NCBI RefSeq assembly: GCF_013041805.1
Contig: NZ_JABDRI010000035.1
Location: 1-60,525, forward strand
Reading direction: 5' to 3'
DNA length: 60,525 nt
Source: Lutibacter sp.
GTDB taxonomy: Bacteria > Bacteroidota > Bacteroidia > Flavobacteriales > Flavobacteriaceae
The notes under the pieces are model-generated. The model made no database searches. It had not been told where the DNA came from and saw only the letters and a list, made by a program, of their open reading frames with translations. This document shows, one piece after another, positions 26,560 through 35,139 of the stretch (positions within the stretch are counted from its first letter, which is position 1; the number at the start of each line of letters is the position of its first letter). The translations under genes and the position numbers were made by a program.

Positions 26560-27099
26560 ATGAAAAAAATAATAGTCTTTGCCCTAACTATTTTTAGTTT
26601 ATCTGCTACCGCTCAAGAAATAAAATGGATGACATTTGAAGAAGCTGTTGCTGCACAAAAAGTAACACCTAAAAAAATATTTGTTGATGCCTATACCATT
26701 TGGTGTGGACCTTGTAAAATGTTAGATAAAAATACATTTAGTAATAAAGATGTAGCTGATTATGTAAATGAAAATTATTATGCCGTTAAATTTAACGCTG
26801 AAGGTAATGAAACTGTAAACTTTAAAGGTGTAACCTATACAAATCCAAATTTTAAACCGGAAAGTACTGGAAGAAATAGTTCTCACGAATTATCACAATA
26901 TTTTGGTATTAGAGCATATCCTACTATAATATTTTTAGATGAAAAAGCTGGCTTAATTGCACCAATTCCAGGTTATAAAACACCTCAACAATTAGAGCTT
27001 TATTTAAAATTATTTAAAACTGATGATCATAAAAAAATAACTGAACAAAATGATTGGGAAAATTATCAAGCTAATTTTACCCCAGAATTTAAAGATTAA
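26560..27099 (+). CDS. Secreted thioredoxin-fold protein
   Basis: The protein has 179 residues. A signal peptide (1-18, ending SATA) places it in the periplasm. The thioredoxin fold has the active site IWCGPCKMLD with Cys49 and Cys52, FVDAYTIWC as the preceding strand, and the cis-Pro loop IRAYPTIIFLD. An insertion between the active-site helix and the cis-Pro strand (about 85-110) resembles the DUF255/thioredoxin_7-like relatives. It would reduce or isomerise disulfides in exported proteins. It stands 108 bases after the POT genes with its own likely promoter, and converges with comEC eight bases downstream. Confidence 0.9.
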   Translation: MKKIIVFALTIFSLSATAQEIKWMTFEEAVAAQKVTPKKIFVDAYTIWCGPCKMLDKNTFSNKDVADYVNENYYAVKFNAEGNETVNFKGVTYTNPNFKPESTGRNSSHELSQYFGIRAYPTIIFLDEKAGLIAPIPGYKTPQQLELYLKLFKTDDHKKITEQNDWENYQANFTPEFKD

Positions 27100-27106
27100 A
27101 TTTAAC

Positions 27107-29143
27107 TTACTTTAAAATAAAAGCCCCTTTTTGCATAGTACTGTGAAAAGGGGTTTTATTTTTTACACATGTTTTTTCCCATTGCATAACAAGGCTTACA
27201 TAATTTGAACCGTCAGCGACAATTAAAGTAGGCTTGATTTTTTTTAATAACCGTTCTAAATTAATTTTGGGCGAATTCTGTAAAATTACTATTGATGGTT
27301 TTATGCTTTTAAAATTATACAGTCCTAAACTATCCACCACTAAAATAACTTCATTCTTAAATTTAAATAAATTTCTATTTATTATTTGAAAATTTTTAGA
27401 TACGCCAGAACCAATCACATAAGACTTTAGAGCATAATCATTTAGTTTTAAAGAATCAGGAGAGTTTAACAATAAACTTCGCCCTACTCTAATTCCAATT
27501 AAACTAGATTTACTTTTATTAAATACAACAAACTCATTGTTAGTTTGCGCAGTAAACTTTTCGAAAACTAAAACTACTTGGATACATATAAATGCAAGAA
27601 GTACTAAAATAAAACGATAAAATATCTTTTTCTCTATCCATTTGAAGAATAAAAAGATAAATAAATATATAACCAACATGAGTTGCAATGAAAATGATAT
27701 ATCTTGAATTAAAAAAGCTTCTTGATTGGCAACCCAATCCACAAAACCATTCATTGTTTCAATGATAAAAATATAGGCATCTCTAAAATTTCCTGGTAAA
27801 ACATCAAAAACAGCTAATACCAGTGTAAGAATACCACTAACTATAATAAATCCTAAAAACGGAATCAGTATCAAATTTGATAAAAAGAATAAACCTGGAA
27901 ATTGATGAAAATAAAACAAACTTAAAGGTAAAACTCCAAGTTGAGCGGCAATTGAAACCGTAAATAATTGCCATAATTTATCTGGTAACCAATAAGCTGG
28001 TTTCCACAAATGATATAATTTTGGTTGAATCCAAACTATTGAAAATACGGCCAAATAACTTAACTGAAAACCTACTTCAAACAAATAAAATGGATTAAAC
28101 ATCAATAAAAAAAATAGTGAAATTACCAATGTATTGTAAATACTTGACCTTTGAACTAATTGCATACCTACAGTCAATGCCGTAAACATAGAAACTGCCC
28201 TCACTACAGAAGCCGATAAACCAGCAATTATAGCATACATCCAAAGCAAAAGTACAATAAATACTGTGGCAATTAATTTACCATTTTTAAAGTAATGAAG
28301 TGGCTTACATAGAAAAGTCAGTAGTAATAAAATAATACCAACATGTAATCCTGATACTGCTAAAATATGAATAGCTCCTGCTCCCACATAGCTCTCCAAC
28401 AAATCAGTTGTAATTGAATTTCTTTGTCCTAAAATCAGTGCATTAATTACAGCCAATTCATCATTTTTAAAACCGTTATTTACCAATGCCGAATTTATGT
28501 TGCCTCTAATTTTTGAAGCAAATCCTTTTAAGCTAAGTTGGTTCTTAGGCAACTTTAAAAATTGATTGCTTTTTAAAGATATTTGATGGTGAATTTGTTG
28601 GTGTTTTAAATACGAATTGTAATTAAAGCTATATGGGTTTAAAGGTTCATTAATAGTTTTAAATTCAGTCTTAACTACTAAAACATCATCCACTTCTAAT
28701 ACTCTTTTAATAGTGTCTAGCTGAATATTAAGAAGTATCTTACCAATCACATCTGTATTTTCAATTTGAAAAACTTCAGCCTCATATTTTGCATTATATA
28801 GGTTTGGTTTTAAAACTTTTTCTATTCTCATACTAACTAAAAAAGGTTTCTGTTCTAGAAACAACGAAGCGCTAGTATAATGTTTCTGCTTATTAATATT
28901 ATTTTTAAAAGTTATTGCGTTAACTCCAACAAAAAAAGAAAGAAGAAAAAAAACACTGGAAAATAAAAATGTAGGCTGAAACTGTTTGTTGGTAAAAATA
29001 TAAACAAGTCCAAATATCAATAATAAAAACATACCCAGCTCAACTAAAAGCATTGGCTGAAAATTAAAATAATTTCCAACTAAAATTCCAATGACTAAAA
29101 AGAATGTAAGCTGAAAAGGGATGAACTTTAAAAACTTTATCAT
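27107..29143 (-). CDS. comEC: ComEC/Rec2-family DNA uptake channel, lacking a canonical metallo-hydrolase motif
   Basis: The protein has 678 residues. After an N-terminal hydrophobic part and a small soluble OB-like domain (DUF4131 type, about 80-200) comes the competence membrane domain with HILAVSGLHVGIILLLLTF and VRAVSMFTALTVGMQL, then several further helices to about residue 510. It forms the inner-membrane channel for single-stranded DNA in natural transformation. The C-terminal region (about 540-678) has the position of the beta-lactamase-like domain of longer ComEC proteins, but the HxHxDH metal motif is absent. The gene is monocistronic and convergent with the thioredoxin gene. Confidence 0.88.
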   Translation of the reverse strand: MIKFLKFIPFQLTFFLVIGILVGNYFNFQPMLLVELGMFLLLIFGLVYIFTNKQFQPTFLFSSVFFLLSFFVGVNAITFKNNINKQKHYTSASLFLEQKPFLVSMRIEKVLKPNLYNAKYEAEVFQIENTDVIGKILLNIQLDTIKRVLEVDDVLVVKTEFKTINEPLNPYSFNYNSYLKHQQIHHQISLKSNQFLKLPKNQLSLKGFASKIRGNINSALVNNGFKNDELAVINALILGQRNSITTDLLESYVGAGAIHILAVSGLHVGIILLLLTFLCKPLHYFKNGKLIATVFIVLLLWMYAIIAGLSASVVRAVSMFTALTVGMQLVQRSSIYNTLVISLFFLLMFNPFYLFEVGFQLSYLAVFSIVWIQPKLYHLWKPAYWLPDKLWQLFTVSIAAQLGVLPLSLFYFHQFPGLFFLSNLILIPFLGFIIVSGILTLVLAVFDVLPGNFRDAYIFIIETMNGFVDWVANQEAFLIQDISFSLQLMLVIYLFIFLFFKWIEKKIFYRFILVLLAFICIQVVLVFEKFTAQTNNEFVVFNKSKSSLIGIRVGRSLLLNSPDSLKLNDYALKSYVIGSGVSKNFQIINRNLFKFKNEVILVVDSLGLYNFKSIKPSIVILQNSPKINLERLLKKIKPTLIVADGSNYVSLVMQWEKTCVKNKTPFHSTMQKGAFILK

Positions 29144-29354
29144 AGCACTATAAAACTAAAAAAATTAATCGAATTGAATCGATTCTATCAAGTATTTTTT
29201 AGGCTGATTTAACTCAAAATACATTAGAACTAGGTTTCATAGAGATGAAAAATCAAAAAATATAGCTTTGAAACACAATCATATTGTACAAACTTTCATG
29301 AAACAATTATTACATAGACTGATTAATGTCATTAAAAACATATTCTTTAAATAG

Positions 29355-29362
29355 TATTTTTG
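29355..29362 (+). promoter_or_regulatory. -7 element for the DUF302-like gene
   Basis: TATTTTTG is an exact TAnnTTTG, 22 bases before the ATG at 29385. No matching -33 TTTG is visible. Confidence 0.4.
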
Positions 29363-29384
29363 ATGAATAATTAAAAATAAAATC

Positions 29385-30272
29385 ATGAGAAAACTAATTC
29401 TTAGTAGTATAACAGTTTTAATAATTACATTCAATTCATTTGGTCAAGAAATATCACCTTATATAAAAATTGGTGAAAGCAGTGAAAGTATTCAGCAAGT
29501 TTCTGATAAGGTAATTAACACCTTAAAAGAAAATTCATTTGAAGTTTTAGGAATGTATAATCCGTCAAACAAAAGCACATTAAAAGTAATTGCTTTTACA
29601 AGAACTGATTTAAAAGAAACTGTTGTTAAAATAACTGATAGAGGTGCGCTTGCAGCAACATTTAAAGTAGGTTTAATTCAAAAAGATGGAAAAGTTGTAA
29701 TATCCTATACAAATCCTGACTATATTTTAAGAGCTTATTTAGGTGACAATTACGTTACATTTAAAAGTACCTTTGAAAAATTTAGTGCAGATTTAAAAAC
29801 TACATTCTCAACATTGGGAACTAGCTTTACTCCTTTTGGCGGAAGTATCAAAGCAGATAAATTAGGTAAATACCATTATAAAATAATGATGCCTTATTTT
29901 AGTGATCCTGTTGAACTCAATGAATATACATCATTTGAAGAAGGATTAAAAATAATTGAAGCTAATTTAAAAGCTAAAAAAGGACAAACTGTTGAAGTCT
30001 ATAAAATTGTATATCCAAATGAAAAAATAGCAGTTTTTGGAGTTGGCTTGCAAAGTAAAGAAGATGGAGAATCTGTATTTTTACCTAAAATTGGTGAAGA
30101 CCATCTTGCTGCCTTGCCTTACGAAATAATTTTACAAGGTAAAACTGCTACAATGCTACATGGAAAATATAGAATTGCGTTGCATTGGCCGGAGTTAACA
30201 ATGGGAACTTTTATGAAAATTATGAGTACGCCTGGTGATATTGAAGATACACTTGAAGGACTTTGTGAATAA
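29385..30272 (+). CDS. Secreted protein, DUF302-like
   Basis: The protein has 295 residues, with a signal peptide (about 1-20, ending NSFGQ). The mature part contains two alpha/beta units. The first is YIKIGESSESIQQVSDKVINTLKENSFEVLGMYNP, a helix plus strand typical of DUF302-like folds. The second is SFEEGLKIIEANLKAKKGQTVEVYKIVYPN, followed by AVFGVGL and a conserved-looking end, LPYEIILQGKTATMLHGKYRIALHWPELTMG. The assignment to the DUF302 superfamily is tentative. It is a single gene ending at a bidirectional hairpin shared with lpxB. Function unknown. Confidence 0.6.
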   Translation: MRKLILSSITVLIITFNSFGQEISPYIKIGESSESIQQVSDKVINTLKENSFEVLGMYNPSNKSTLKVIAFTRTDLKETVVKITDRGALAATFKVGLIQKDGKVVISYTNPDYILRAYLGDNYVTFKSTFEKFSADLKTTFSTLGTSFTPFGGSIKADKLGKYHYKIMMPYFSDPVELNEYTSFEEGLKIIEANLKAKKGQTVEVYKIVYPNEKIAVFGVGLQSKEDGESVFLPKIGEDHLAALPYEIILQGKTATMLHGKYRIALHWPELTMGTFMKIMSTPGDIEDTLEGLCE

Positions 30273-30296
30273 TATAATGGTTATAAAATAATTTTT

Positions 30297-30329
30297 AATA
30301 AGCTGAGATATTCAAAATCTCAGCTTATT
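30297..30329 (+). terminator. Intrinsic terminator after the DUF302-like gene
   Basis: Perfect 13-base arms (AATAAGCTGAGAT and ATCTCAGCTTATT) flank a seven-base loop, followed on the plus strand by TTATTT. It touches the stop codon of the convergent lpxB gene. Confidence 0.7.
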
Positions 30330-31432
30330 TATTTTACAATAAGTTCTGCTACTTTTTTTGAAGCTCCTTTACCACCTAGTTTTTTTTCTAATTCAAAATA
30401 ATTTAAGAATAATTCATCTCTTTTTTTACCTTCCAATATATTATAAAGTTCTTTCTCTAGATTTTCCACATTAAATTCATGTTGAATCAATTCCTTCACG
30501 ACTTCTTTATTCATAATTAAATTTACCAAAGAAATATATTTTAAATCAACCAATCGTTTTCCAATCTGATAAGATAACCAACTCGTTTTGTAACAAACTA
30601 TTTCAGGAACTTTAAACAATGCCGTTTCTAATGTCGCCGTCCCAGAAGTTACAATTGCTGCATAAGAAACAGACAATAAATCGTAAGTTTTATTACTTAT
30701 AAATTTTACATTTTCTTTATTTATAAATTGCTGATAAAACTGAAAATCCTGGCTTGGAGCTCCTGCAATTATGAATTGATATGCTTGAAATTTATCTGCC
30801 ATTTGTACCATTATCGAAAGCATTTTTTTTATTTCTTGTTTTCTACTTCCAGGCAATAAGGCAATAATTGGTTTTTTAGATAAGTTGTTCTTACTTTTAA
30901 AAGTATCCACATCTACTTGTTTTCTATTAGAAATTGCATCAATTAATGGATGACCAACAAAGTGTACTGGAAAGTGATGTTTCTTTTCGTAAAAATCTTT
31001 TTCAAATGGCAAAATTACTGACATTTCATCTACGTCTCGCTTAATTTTTTTGATTCTATTTTCTTTCCACGCCCAAATTTGAGGTGAAATATAGTAGTGA
31101 ACTTTAATTTTTTGTTTTTTGGCAAACTCAGCAATTCGCATATTAAAACCAGGGTAGTCAATTAAAATTAACGTATCTGGCTTAAACTCTAAAATGTCTT
31201 TTTTACAAAAGCTTATATTTTTAAAAATAGTACGAAGATTCATTAAAACTTCAGCAAAACCCATAAAAGCCAATTCACGATAATGCTTTACTAAGGTTCC
31301 TCCTACTTGCTGCATTAAATCGCCTCCCCAAAATCTAATTTCGGCATTTGCATCTTTTTCATATAAAGCTTTCATTAAATTTGAACCGTGCAAGTCTCCA
31401 GATGCTTCGCCAGAAATAATGTAATATTTCAT
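30329..31432 (-). CDS. lpxB: Lipid-A-disaccharide synthase
   Basis: This glycosyltransferase joins UDP-diacylglucosamine and lipid X to make the lipid A disaccharide on the inner face of the inner membrane. The 367 residues show family landmarks throughout: ISGEASGDLHGSNLMKAL at the N-terminus, RFWGGDLMQQVGG, FMGFAEVL, DYPGFNMRIAEFAK, YYISPQIWAWKENRIKKI, FVGHPLID, LLPGSRKQEI and SGTATLETAL. Length is normal. It lies four bases after the small membrane protein gene and downstream of surE, an arrangement I recall from other Flavobacteriia. It implies the host makes lipopolysaccharide or a related lipid A. Confidence 0.95.
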   Translation of the reverse strand: MKYYIISGEASGDLHGSNLMKALYEKDANAEIRFWGGDLMQQVGGTLVKHYRELAFMGFAEVLMNLRTIFKNISFCKKDILEFKPDTLILIDYPGFNMRIAEFAKKQKIKVHYYISPQIWAWKENRIKKIKRDVDEMSVILPFEKDFYEKKHHFPVHFVGHPLIDAISNRKQVDVDTFKSKNNLSKKPIIALLPGSRKQEIKKMLSIMVQMADKFQAYQFIIAGAPSQDFQFYQQFINKENVKFISNKTYDLLSVSYAAIVTSGTATLETALFKVPEIVCYKTSWLSYQIGKRLVDLKYISLVNLIMNKEVVKELIQHEFNVENLEKELYNILEGKKRDELFLNYFELEKKLGGKGASKKVAELIVK

Positions 31433-31436
31433 TTAT

Positions 31437-31721
31437 TTAGGTTGAAAAAATTGTTAAAAATAAAACTGTTAATGCTATTAAAATGGTTTCAAACAAAACA
31501 CCCCTTGCCCTATAAATTTGTTTCTTTTTAAGAAAAACAAAAAACACAAAGAAATTTGCAATAGCCCCTAAAACAAGTACTTTTCCTTCAAGATTGCCTT
31601 CTTTTATCAATTCTAAACTTTTATTAAAATCGTACGAAGAAAAATATTCTATAAAAATAAAGCACCCAAAAGCGGTTGCAATTAATGCAACTACAAAACC
31701 AATTAGCATTTCTTTAAGCAT
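31437..31721 (-). CDS. Small three-helix membrane protein
   Basis: The protein has 94 residues with three hydrophobic helices (about 5-25, 48-65 and 76-93). A short charged loop lies between the first two (NKSLELIKEGNLEG) and a basic one (KKKQIYRARG) between the last two. The positive loop suggests a cytosolic position by the positive-inside rule. It sits between surE (30 bases upstream) and lpxB (four bases downstream), so it is almost certainly co-transcribed and might serve the envelope. No known family recognised. Confidence 0.7.
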   Translation of the reverse strand: MLKEMLIGFVVALIATAFGCFIFIEYFSSYDFNKSLELIKEGNLEGKVLVLGAIANFFVFFVFLKKKQIYRARGVLFETILIALTVLFLTIFST

Positions 31722-31751
31722 ACTTTTAACTATTTTATTTGAACTACTGAT

Positions 31752-32516
31752 TTACAGATTCCAATTATTTAATTTATGTATAAAATGATGCGCCGTTAAA
31801 TCGAACTGAACTGGCACCATAGAAACATAATTATTTGCCAAAGCCCATTCATCGGTATCTTCACCTTTATCCATATTTACAAACTTACCTGTTAGCCAAT
31901 AGTATTCCTTACCCTGAGGGTTTACCCTTTTATCAAACTCTTCAACCCAATTAGCACGTGCCTGTCTACATACTTTAATTCCTTTAAACGTCTCACTTTT
32001 TGGAAAATTAACGTTTAAAACAACACCATCAGGCAATCCATTTTCCAATACATTCAATGCAATTTTCTTAATATAGGCTTTTAAAGGTTCGAAATTTGCA
32101 TCCCAAGAATAATCTAATAACGAAAATCCGATAGCTGGTATACCTTCAACACCTGCTTCAACAGCAGCACTCATTGTACCAGAATAAATAACATTTATGG
32201 AAGAATTTGATCCATGATTAATCCCAGAAACACATAAATCTGGTTTTCTATCTAAAATTTCACTAACGGCCAATTTTACACAATCGGCTGGTGTACCTGA
32301 AGATTTATATTCTCGTTGTGGACCATCATCCACTTTAATTTCATTACAATACAATGTTTCATTAATGGTAACAGCGTGTCCCATTCCACTTTGAGGGCTA
32401 TCTGGAGCTATCACAACTACATCCCCTAACTCATTCATTACTGAAATTAATGCTCTCACTCCTGGTGCAGTAATTCCATCATCATTACTAACTAAAATAA
32501 GCGGTTTTTTATTCAT
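31752..32516 (-). CDS. surE: 5'/3'-nucleotidase SurE
   Basis: SurE removes phosphate from nucleoside monophosphates. The protein has 254 residues. The metal-binding N-terminus LVSNDDGITAPGVRAL (Asp12, Asp13) is intact, as are APDSPQSGMGHAVTI, SGTPADCVKLAV, VSGINHGSN with its metal-binding Asn, YSGTMSAAVEA and VVLNVNFP. It is the first gene of a likely surE / membrane protein / lpxB operon, with a TAGCTTTG promoter element at 32535-32542. Family assignment is firm. Confidence 0.95.
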   Translation of the reverse strand: MNKKPLILVSNDDGITAPGVRALISVMNELGDVVVIAPDSPQSGMGHAVTINETLYCNEIKVDDGPQREYKSSGTPADCVKLAVSEILDRKPDLCVSGINHGSNSSINVIYSGTMSAAVEAGVEGIPAIGFSLLDYSWDANFEPLKAYIKKIALNVLENGLPDGVVLNVNFPKSETFKGIKVCRQARANWVEEFDKRVNPQGKEYYWLTGKFVNMDKGEDTDEWALANNYVSMVPVQFDLTAHHFIHKLNNWNL

Positions 32517-32534
32517 ATTTTAATAATTAAACAA

Positions 32535-32542
32535 CAAAGCTA
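32535..32542 (-). promoter_or_regulatory. -7 element for surE operon
   Basis: On the minus strand the octamer is TAGCTTTG, an exact TAnnTTTG, 18 bases before the surE ATG. No clear -33 element. Confidence 0.4.
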
Positions 32543-32753
32543 CTATATTTTATTTGGTTATATGAATTTAAACTTTAACATTTTGTAAAGAAACTTCATC
32601 TAATTATTTGGTATTATTGTAATCATAAATCCTGACAAATACTTGTGAGAATTTAAAAGTTAAGTCTCAAATTTATAAAAAAACGTTAAATTACTGACTT
32701 AACTAAAATATTGGCACTATTTTAGTAGTCAGTTGAGTAAAATATTTAGAAAA

Positions 32754-34865
32754 ATGATGATTAGAAAATTCAAATTTTTATTGCCACTTATTTTTGCAGT
32801 AAGTTTATTAATAAGCTTTCAAACTAAAGCAACGACCGACCCAAAGGACAAAGCATTATTAACCATATTAAAATATGTTTTAACACAAGGTCACTACAGT
32901 CCACAAGAAATTGACGATACTTTTTCTGAAAATGTTTACAACAGATTTTTAGAAAGCTTAGACCCTGCTAAACGGTATTTTTTACAATCAGATATTGATG
33001 AATTTTCTGCCTATAAAAAGTTAATTGACGATCAAATTAATAGTGAAGATTTAACATTTTTCTATTTAGTTTATGAGCGATTAACCCAGCGAATTGAAGA
33101 GTCGAAACCATATTATAAACAAATTTTAGCCACTAAATTTAATTTTGATAATAACGACACTTATGATGTTGATTATACAAAAATAAACTATCCTAAAAAT
33201 GTTGAAGAAAAAATTAAGGTGTGGCACAAGCAACTTAAATTTTCAACCTTATCGCGTTTGAACGACAAAATTACTATAGAAAATGACAAGAAAAAGGAGG
33301 ATAATACGTACACTGTAAAATCATTTGATGAACTAGAAAAAGAATCTCGAGAAACAACATTATCAAATATGGATGATGCTTTTATACGAATTCAAGAACT
33401 AACTTATTCTGATTGGTTTTCTACCTATATAAATTCTATTTCCGAAGAATTTGATCCACATACAACCTATTTTGATCCAAGTGTTAAAAAGCGATTCGAT
33501 ATTTCAATGGCGGGTAAATTAGAGGGTATTGGAGCTCGACTTCAGAAGAAAAATGATTATACAAAAGTGAGTGAATTAATATCTGGTGGTCCCGCTTGGA
33601 AACAAGGAGATTTAGAAGTTGGAGATTTAATTTTAAAAGTGGCACAAGGAAATGGCGAACCTCTTGATATAGTTGGTATGCGTTTAGATGATGCCATAGA
33701 ATATATTAAAGGAAAAAAAGGTACTGAAGTTAAATTAACAGTTAAAAAAATAGACGGAACTATTTCTGTAATTTCTATAATTAGAGACGTTGTTGAATTA
33801 GAAGAAACATTTGTTAAATCTAGTATTGTTAAAAAAGATGACAGAACGTTTGGAGTGATTAACTTACCTAAATTTTATATTGATTTTGATGAAAAAAACT
33901 TTAGAAATTCTGCAACTGATATGGCGCAAGAAATTGAGCGTCTCAAAGCTGAAGGAGCTGAAGGATTAGTATTAGATTTAAGAAATAATGGTGGTGGCTC
34001 TTTGCAAACTGCTATTGAAATTTCTGGATTATTTATAAATAAAGGTCCAATAGTACAGGTTAAATATAGAGATAGAGATGCTGATGTAAAGAGTGATGTT
34101 GACGCTAAAATTCATTGGGACAAACCATTGGTTGTTTTAGTAAATGAGTTATCTGCCTCTGCTTCAGAAATTTTTGCAGCCGCGATGCAAGATTATGGAA
34201 GGGCCGTAATTATTGGAGGAAAACAAACCTATGGAAAAGGCACAGTTCAAAGTGTATTAGATTTAAATAGATATCATAACTTAAAGGAAGATATTGGTGC
34301 CTTAAAAATGACTATTCAAAAGTTTTACAGAATAAATGGTGGTTCAACACAATTAGAAGGTGTGCATTCTGATATTATGCTTCCAGACAGATATACGTAT
34401 ATGAATATTGGTGAAAGAGATCTTGAAAATCCTTTAAAATTCGATAAAGTTCCACAAGCAAATTATACGATTTGGAATAATTACGAGAATTTCAATGAAG
34501 CGATTAACAATAGCAAAAAACGCATTGCTAATAATACCTATTTTAAGTTAATTGATAAAAATGCGAAATGGTTAAAAAAATCCCAGGATGATACACTTGT
34601 TTATTTAAACTATGAGGCTTATAAAAACGATTTGGAATTTCACGAAAATGAGTCGTCAAAATATGATGTTTTAAGAGATTATAAGAGTGATTTAACCTAT
34701 ACTTCGCCTCTTTATGAAAAAGAATTAATTGCTAATGATCCTGATTTAGCTGAAAAAAGAACGGCTTGGCATAAAAACTTAAAGAAAGATTTATACGTTG
34801 AAGAAGCCTTAAATGTTTTAAGTGAATTAAAAATTAAACCACAGTATCATTTGGTAAAAAATTAA
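32754..34865 (+). CDS. prc: Tail-specific carboxy-terminal protease (S41A, Prc/Tsp type)
   Basis: This periplasmic protease degrades or trims proteins from their C-termini. After an N-terminal signal or anchor (IRKFKFLLPLIFAVSLLISF) comes the TSP N-terminal region (DPAKRYFLQSDIDEF). A PDZ domain follows (about 240-330: GIGARLQKKNDYTKV, GGPAWKQGDLEVGDLI), then the S41 core with LVLDLRNNGGGSLQTA, the Ser-containing LSASASEIFAAAMQDYGRA and the Lys in KQTYGKGTVQ (the catalytic dyad, near residues 470 and 495), and a DUF3340-like C-terminus. The frame could begin at a TTG at 32733; the ATG at 32754 gives 703 residues and a natural signal. Monocistronic, with a terminator downstream. Confidence 0.93.
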   Translation: MMIRKFKFLLPLIFAVSLLISFQTKATTDPKDKALLTILKYVLTQGHYSPQEIDDTFSENVYNRFLESLDPAKRYFLQSDIDEFSAYKKLIDDQINSEDLTFFYLVYERLTQRIEESKPYYKQILATKFNFDNNDTYDVDYTKINYPKNVEEKIKVWHKQLKFSTLSRLNDKITIENDKKKEDNTYTVKSFDELEKESRETTLSNMDDAFIRIQELTYSDWFSTYINSISEEFDPHTTYFDPSVKKRFDISMAGKLEGIGARLQKKNDYTKVSELISGGPAWKQGDLEVGDLILKVAQGNGEPLDIVGMRLDDAIEYIKGKKGTEVKLTVKKIDGTISVISIIRDVVELEETFVKSSIVKKDDRTFGVINLPKFYIDFDEKNFRNSATDMAQEIERLKAEGAEGLVLDLRNNGGGSLQTAIEISGLFINKGPIVQVKYRDRDADVKSDVDAKIHWDKPLVVLVNELSASASEIFAAAMQDYGRAVIIGGKQTYGKGTVQSVLDLNRYHNLKEDIGALKMTIQKFYRINGGSTQLEGVHSDIMLPDRYTYMNIGERDLENPLKFDKVPQANYTIWNNYENFNEAINNSKKRIANNTYFKLIDKNAKWLKKSQDDTLVYLNYEAYKNDLEFHENESSKYDVLRDYKSDLTYTSPLYEKELIANDPDLAEKRTAWHKNLKKDLYVEEALNVLSELKIKPQYHLVKN

Positions 34866-34889
34866 AAGTTTCAATAAAAAAACCTATAA

Positions 34890-34929
34890 AGTCTCCTAGC
34901 GTTATATAATGCTAGGGGACTTATTTTTT
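34890..34929 (+). terminator. Intrinsic terminator after the tail-specific protease
   Basis: Arms AGTCTCCTAGC (34890-34900) and GCTAGGGGACT (34911-34921), with one G-T pair, enclose a 10-base loop and are followed by a TTATTTTTTG run. Confidence 0.75.
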
Positions 34930-35139
34930 GGTTAAATACCCAACTCCTCCCATATTACAAATAATCAAAAATTAAACACCTACAGTTTAAATTCAAAAAA
35001 ATAATTGTACATTGTAACAATTGTTACATAATTTTAGACCAGTTTTTATGCTAAAATTCAATGAACTGGGTAACAAAATTGGATTGTGATTGATATATAC
35101 TAAAACAATCAAAAAAAACTACTAACTAAAAACAAACAG

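Noticed and set aside
32733-32753. TTG at 32733 as start of the tail-specific protease
   Set aside because: The ATG at 32754 follows an A-rich stretch and gives a normal signal sequence; the extra seven residues add nothing.
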